Assembly: GCA_017591395.1 (NCBI GenBank)
Contig: WEDG01005026.1
Span: 124,001-188,000, forward strand
Source of the DNA: Schistocephalus solidus
Taxonomy: Eukaryota; Platyhelminthes; Cestoda; Diphyllobothriidea; Diphyllobothriidae
DNA length: 64,000 bases
Reading direction: 5' to 3'
In this document: positions 61,101 through 64,000 of the stretch, one piece after another
Position numbering within the stretch: position 1 is the stretch's first letter
How the letters are laid out: each line of letters opens with the position of its first letter
Translations under genes and position numbers: made by a program
Notes under the pieces: generated by a model
What the model was told of the DNA's origin: nothing
Seen by the model: the letters and a program-made list of their open reading frames with translations, nothing else
Databases searched by the model: none

Positions 61101-64000
61101 AAACGCGCTGAAACTCTGAATAAATTAAGAACCCCAAAACGATTTGACTAGGCAGACACAGATGCGTACTTTGGGTACTTGCACATCGGCAAATTTTACC
61201 CAACAGAGGAAGCATACGGCAAAACAGTATATGGGAGTGATCTGAAAGTTTAACAAACGTGGGCGGAAAGAAGCCTAAATTGCAGTCTGTAATTTCGCAT
61301 GGTCACAATGAGGTATTTACGCAAGTAAGTGCAATTTATTGTACCTCATTAAACTTCGTAATCATTAACTCGGAGATGACAGTATTGTGTGCGTAGACGC
61401 GAGGATCTACATACCGAGAACTTAAATACCTTACATAAGAATAATTGACGGATGCAAATATCTCAGCTGATGTGGAATAAGCCATGAGAGGAAATTAGTG
61501 CAAAAAAGATGAAGGAGATCCACAAAAGAGGAAGAAAGGGGAGGATAGAAAGGAGAAAGACATTGGCAGCTACCTATTGACGCAAGCAAGCGACAGGAGG
61601 GTCGGATAACGGGCGGTCGATGTGAATCTACGTCAACGTCCATAGTGTCATCCACAACAGCGGGAACGGAGGAGACGAGAGGTCGTCGTGGGATGATTTT
61701 ATGCTAAAACGAGGTTAAACGAGTGCAAAAATGGATAGGGTGTATCCAGGACAGGGCGGATGCTAGTTGGAGGGTCCGTATTGCGGAGTCTGTGTAAATC
61801 CTCTATAGGGAAAACTGGTCCAAGGAGAACAGGAGCCTGTACTACGCCGGGTGGAGAAGTAGTAGAATCACCGGGTTTGGGAAAGAGAGAAGCAGAACCA
61901 GAGGCAGCATGATCACTGCTAACAACTGTAAACTGCAAATGGGCCATCTTTGCAGGCGGCTCAACGACGCCGGAATTTGCAGCAGTCATCGCCTTCGTGT
62001 GTTTTCGTTTTCTTTTGAGGGGTTGATGGGACATAAGGACAGAATTTGGCAGGGTGCTGGGAGAAAATTGGACAAGTTGGGAGTAAAGTGCTGTTGTCGA
62101 AATACACCATTCCAAGGTCGGTGCATGATGTGCCAACGCTGTTTCTTCCACCGGGGTCAACATAGTAACGGTCTCCAGCGTCTCCTGTATGAAAACAGTT
62201 GCTGTGTGAATGCATCCGCATGTCTCGACAACTACTTTTGCATTCTCCAGACGTGGGTATGAGACAGCGGCGGGGAGTGGACATATAACCTCCATCGGTA
62301 GCCGATCTTCGTGTACAGTGTTAACGAAGATGAGCGACCTGTCAAAGTCATCGGGGGAAGGATGAAAGCGTTTTGGAGCGATCGGTAGGAAGGACATGGG
62401 CATAGTTGTGGCCTTGTCGGTAGTTAAACATCGAGTCGGAGGGATAATCACTGTTCGTGGCTCCTGCGGTAGCATCCGCGTTATCTTCTGCGTTCGGTTG
62501 GCGGGCTACGCAAGGCAGAGACAAGAAGATACAATGTAAAACTTGTATAGTAACACTCTGTACCCCCCCCCCTCCCAAGACCACCTTGTTTTCACCTTTT
62601 CTTGACTGGACCAACAACTTTAGGCCACAGAAGTGATTTAAACGCACTGACTCGAACGAAAGGGTGGCTTTGGGTAAAACCACTAGAGCACAAATGGTTA
62701 ATATTGAACAGGAAAAAAAGGTCATGGTTCTCGAGGCAAGCATTTTCTTGCTGACTATTTGGGAATATGAAATTCATAAAAAAATAGGACCATAGACCAC
62801 CTGAGCTTCGGTTGAGTGCTCTGTCAACTAGGCTACCAAGGCGTAACACTTGAGCATGAAGGTGCAGGAACAAATCTTGGCTACTGCGGTGCACCGAATG
62901 GAAAACTGATGAGTCATCAGACGTAAAAGATACTCTACAGTCCTACCTCCGATTGACGTGAGAATCATTCGGTTGGCAGGTCATAAGCGCTATCGAACCC
63001 ATTGTGTATCCTTTAAGTCGGAAGAGAAAAATGAATAATAAATTGATCAACGGAAGTCCAACCACCTTGAGAAGCCAGGTAAATGTAGGTCCGATAGTAT
63101 GCTTTAGAATTAATTGTAAGTCACGCATCTTGTACACACGCTGGTCTCTGAGCTAAAGACTTCACGAGTGCTGTCAAAATAAAAACAATCCTACAGAAAG
63201 AAACCACACGGGTAGACTCACCAGGTCATTATTTTCCATGCAAACATCTTGGGTGGCCGAAACGGAGGCATTGGTGGAGGAAGCGAACCCCGAGCATGTA
63301 GGAACACGTACCGGCTGCGACGTAGGAGCGTGAGATGAGGGGAGACTTGCTGATGAGGTCGAGTTCGGGAACCGCAACTGGAACGAAATTAAGTATTTGC
63401 AGGTGGACTATGGGAAGCTAGCTCTACAAGTGAGGCGAGGCAGGACGAAGAGTAGGACTTACTAAGGTGACTGGACGACAAACCCTTGGTGCTGATAAAG
63501 CAGGCGAAGAGGAAAGACGTGGAATTGTTGGCGTACCTGCGGGTAGGGGGATGCCATGGATAAAGGGTGCCTTGCTGACGAGGACAGTCGACCCGCGGGG
63601 CCAAACTTGAGCTGTACTGACAGGAGCGGAGAGGATGATATTATAAGGTAGCCGTACGGTTTCGGAGATGGGGCGTGCAGTGGCCGTAAGAACGACCGGG
63701 GGGCGGAGGTGAGCAGAAGTCGAAGAAGACGGTGGCATCATTTCTCTCTGCTGGCCCGAAACTACGAACGTATTCCGAACCAATGGCCTCGGGGAGAGTG
63801 CTACTGAGACTGCAGGAGAGGGGACGTGCCGTACGCCACTGGCTGACACAGCAATTGGACCAGGGCGAGTAGCAACGAGCATAGAAGACCCGTGACCAAC
63901 AAGAGGAGGGGTTTGATGAAGTGTCTGGTGGGACCGGTTATGAAACGGTCGAGTAACAATCAAACCCAGAGGTCTGGGCGTCCCTTGCCGCAGTGTAGTT
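51761..64000 (-). CDS. Ser/Pro-rich C2H2 zinc-finger protein gene, whole locus (partial; 5' end beyond the window)
   Basis: Ten predicted exons on the minus strand join with matching phases: 63463-64000 (partial), 63222-63377, ~61846-62505, 61574-61703, 60245-60781, 58904-59356, 56752-57204, 54208-54514, 53871-53990 and 51761-52195. Phases run 0, 0, 0, 1, 2, 2, 2, 0, 0. The product, about 1,260 residues in the window, has long Ser/Pro/Val-rich low-complexity regions and a KRKRKH nuclear-localisation-like cluster. It carries one C-x4-C...H-x4-H finger, a C2H2 finger completed across an intron, a C-x2-C-x9-H-x2-C motif present twice, and a last C2H2 finger at the extreme C terminus. This fits a nuclear, probably DNA- or RNA-binding regulator. 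I do not recognise an orthologue. The model has one apparent 1-nt frameshift. Confidence 0.65.
52303..52570 (+). repeat. Old dispersed repeat, copy 2
   Basis: Partner of 39555-39850. It lies in the ~1.7-kb intron between the last two predicted exons of the zinc-finger gene. The best shared block is ttcctacgctattaaaagca followed by acggatcaaagc. Confidence 0.55.
52571..53870 (-). other. Intron of the zinc-finger gene, no other feature
   Basis: AT-rich sequence between the exon ending at 53871 and the last exon. Nothing coding is visible; the intron as a whole runs 52196-53870. Confidence 0.5.
53871..53990 (-). CDS. Zinc-finger gene, small linker exon (40 codons)
   Basis: A very good acceptor (CATCCTGTTCTTTTTCTATCAG) and a donor TCG|GTTAGT bound exactly 40 codons in phase 0/0. 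The peptide starts V-G-S-T-A-N-P-S-R-L-G-Q-P-P-S and ends with a likely helix (E-F-A-S-F-V-E-A-A-K-R-Q-Q-Q-N-L-L). No domain is recognised. Confidence 0.6.
54208..54514 (-). CDS. Zinc-finger gene, proline-rich exon
   Basis: The acceptor TTTCGTTTATTCATCAG puts the first base as the third position of a codon (phase 2), which fits the phase-2 end of the duplicated exon upstream. The donor ACT|GTAAAT closes it in phase 0. The 102 codons are Pro/Ser-rich (S-L-P-P-R-D-L-T-R, T-P-P-V-P-S-P-P-S, P-P-P-K-P-S-N-P-S-T-P), with no fold recognised. Confidence 0.55.
54515..55199. other. Intronic sequence, no other feature
   Basis: AT-rich, part of the intron 54515-56751 of the zinc-finger gene. No motifs. 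Confidence 0.4.
55200..55440. repeat. Hairpin-headed dispersed repeat, rearranged copy
   Basis: Begins agttcgatcgtcgttatcgc in the direct orientation, but at 55290-55380 switches to the inverse of the family's tail (cctgcgccccctcccacctc). This appears to be two fragments in opposite orientation. Confidence 0.5.
55600..55860 (+). repeat. Hairpin-headed dispersed repeat, class A copy
   Basis: Contains cgtcgatttcgacgaggtcc, ccgtatgctccacatc, agggacggtgacttgcgc and agccaagaagaccggagatg, preceded by a (CA)n run at 55648-55664. This single copy sits just outside the large duplication. Confidence 0.75.
55887..56240 (+). repeat. Hairpin-headed dispersed repeat, class B full-length-looking copy
   Basis: The order is cgacagttcgaccgtcgtag, ccgacgatgtccaccgtatg, agggacggtgacttgcgcgt, agtcaagaagaccggaggcg, then cctaggcgtgccaccacacc, aacccgaataacgcctgccg and ctaccacgtggcccgtttag. 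This is the longest version in the window and matches the diverged copy at 32930-33310 end to end. It is repeated at about 58038-58392. Confidence 0.75.
56752..57204 (-). CDS. Zinc-finger gene, duplicated exon, copy 1
   Basis: The acceptor CTTCTCCTCACCGTCAAATAG and donor AC|GTAAGG bound exactly 453 nt (151 codons), phase 2 at both ends, so it can be added or removed without breaking the frame. It encodes V-H-G-V-H-N-F-H, then C-W-N-C-G-D-T-T-D-R-N-Q-R-H-L-V-C (C-x2-C-x9-H-x2-C, zinc-knuckle-like). Further on, L-C-P-N-P-E-A-R-F-S-L-P-A-Q-L-A-S-H has finger spacing but proline in place of the second cysteine. Antisense to it is a 158-codon plus-strand ORF, taken as a shadow. Confidence 0.6.
57205..58903. 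other. Intron between duplicated exons, filled with repeat copies
   Basis: Contains hairpin-headed repeat copies (class A near 57280-57480, class B near 57800-58010 and again from 58038), (CA)n runs and the start of the second unit. ORFs on either strand here are repeat-derived. Confidence 0.6.
58904..59356 (-). CDS. Zinc-finger gene, duplicated exon, copy 2
   Basis: Same exon as 56752-57204, offset by 2,152 bases, with the same encoded peptide as far as I can read. A g-to-t change at 59369 (C-to-A on the minus strand) puts TAA in frame inside the acceptor's pyrimidine tract. That would truncate an ORF but is harmless if the sequence is intron, which supports the splice model. Spliced to the exon at 60245-60781, its first residues supply the last histidine of a C2H2 finger. 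Confidence 0.6.
59357..60244. other. Intron with hairpin-headed repeat copies
   Basis: Class A copy near 59430-59630 and class B copy near 59960-60180; the large duplication ends here. No independent coding evidence. Confidence 0.6.
60245..60781 (-). CDS. Zinc-finger gene, exon with fingers 1 and 2 (apparent frameshift)
   Basis: The acceptor TTTCGATTTACAAAG starts the exon in phase 1; the donor AAA|GTACGT ends it. Finger 1 is C-V-R-R-G-C-P-F-V-A-D-S-F-F-S and R-H-L-E-H-G-H (C-x4-C-x12-H-x4-H). Finger 2 starts Y-S-C-P-V-C in this frame, but the matching F-x5-L-x2-H part (V-F-V-A-A-H-G-L-Q-T-H) is in the frame one base over. The break falls in the two-base T run (plus-strand aa at 60290-60291). 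The shifted frame reaches the donor in phase 2, exactly the phase of the next exon. Either the gene is broken here or a homopolymer base is missing in the assembly. Confidence 0.6.
60782..61573. other. Intron of the zinc-finger gene (792 bp)
   Basis: Lies between phase-1 splice sites. AT-rich, nothing else visible. Confidence 0.5.
61574..61703 (-). CDS. Zinc-finger gene, acidic short exon (43 codons)
   Basis: A strong acceptor (CACTCGTTTAACCTCGTTTTAG) starts it in phase 0, and the donor ATA-G|GTAGCT ends it in phase 1, matching the next exon's start. The peptide has V-V-D-D-T-M-D-V-D-V-D-S-H and R-P-P-V-I-R-P. The alternative is that the upstream exon simply reads through to the stop at 61699-61701. 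The consistent phases favour the exon. Confidence 0.5.
61846..62505 (-). CDS. Zinc-finger gene, exon with basic NLS-like cluster
   Basis: An excellent acceptor (TATCTTCTTGTCTCTGCCTTGCGTAG) starts the exon in phase 0. The frame is open for 268 codons, to 61699 if unspliced. It contains a Pro/Ser/Thr-rich body and K-R-K-R-K-H-T-K, a likely nuclear-localisation signal. The donor is uncertain: GGC|GTAGTA at 61846/61845 is in phase 0 and leaves a 142-bp intron before the next exon. Confidence 0.55.
62506..63221. other. Intron of the zinc-finger gene, with C run and tRNA-like fragment
   Basis: Holds an 11-base C run at about 62564-62574 and, on the minus strand at 62787-62850, the A-box-like TAGCCTAGTTGACAGAGCAC of a tRNA-derived repeat. 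No coding evidence. Confidence 0.5.
62787..62850 (-). repeat. tRNA-like SINE fragment
   Basis: On the minus strand CCTTGGTAGCCTAGTTGACA continues to GAGCACTCAACC, similar to the D-arm of tRNAs. The later GGTCTATGGTCC is a poor B box. It does not fold as a tRNA. Confidence 0.35.
63222..63377 (-). CDS. Zinc-finger gene, Ser/Thr-rich exon (52 codons)
   Basis: The acceptor TTAATTTCGTTCCAG and the strong donor CTG|GTGAGT bound 156 nt in phase 0/0. The peptide is Ser/Ala/Pro-rich (S-T-S-S-A-S-L-P-S-S-H-A-P-T-S) and ends in M-E-N-N-D-L. No domain. Confidence 0.6.
63463..64000 (-). CDS. Zinc-finger gene, Ser/Pro/Val-rich exon (continues beyond the window)
   Basis: Open from the right edge to the strong donor TTA|GTAAGT, phase 0. 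About 179 codons rich in Ser, Pro, Val, Thr and Arg (for example S-P-A-V-S-V-A-L-S-P-R-P and S-S-S-P-A-L-S-A-P), with no cysteine pairs. It resembles the low-complexity part of the last exon in composition. The start codon lies outside the window. Confidence 0.6.

Overview
The window looks like a piece of animal nuclear genome. It has widely spaced spliced exons, many transposon remnants, microsatellites and large tandem duplications, and no prokaryote-style operons. The particular retroelements (a GIY-YIG Penelope-like element and an RTE/CR1-like LINE with the LPPSLxETI linker) and the sparse genes best fit a flatworm, probably a diphyllobothriid tapeworm (Spirometra, Dibothriocephalus or Schistocephalus type). 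That assignment is inference from recognised element families; no search was run.

Layout. 1-2800: a decayed LINE split by a decayed Penelope-like element, with a 15-bp target-site duplication. 2801-23088: no firm gene. It holds a four-copy ~792-bp tandem array (4886-8058), an AT-capped inverted repeat (9343-9854), and palindrome-ended elements with degenerate telomere-like cores. 23089-38964 (minus strand): a three-exon LHFPL-family tetraspan membrane-protein gene, assembled here from splice sites, phase and family motifs. It has a 14.4-kb first intron full of repeats and an 85-bp second intron. 38965-51760: a CpG-rich probable promoter, then repeat-rich intergenic DNA. 51761-64000 (minus strand, running off the right edge): a multi-exon gene for a Ser/Pro-rich C2H2 zinc-finger protein.

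In the zinc-finger gene, ten predicted exons join in consistent phase. One finger is completed only across an exon-exon junction. A 453-bp phase-2/phase-2 exon is present twice because a ~2.15-kb segment is tandemly duplicated, so the duplication keeps the reading frame. The duplicated unit also carries several copies of a dispersed repeat with a small hairpin at its head.

Two cautions. Copies of the 792-bp array appear to differ only in homopolymer lengths, and the zinc-finger exon carries an apparent 1-nt loss in a short T run, so some 'frameshifts' may be assembly errors. Exon models come from reading splice sites by eye, without transcript evidence.
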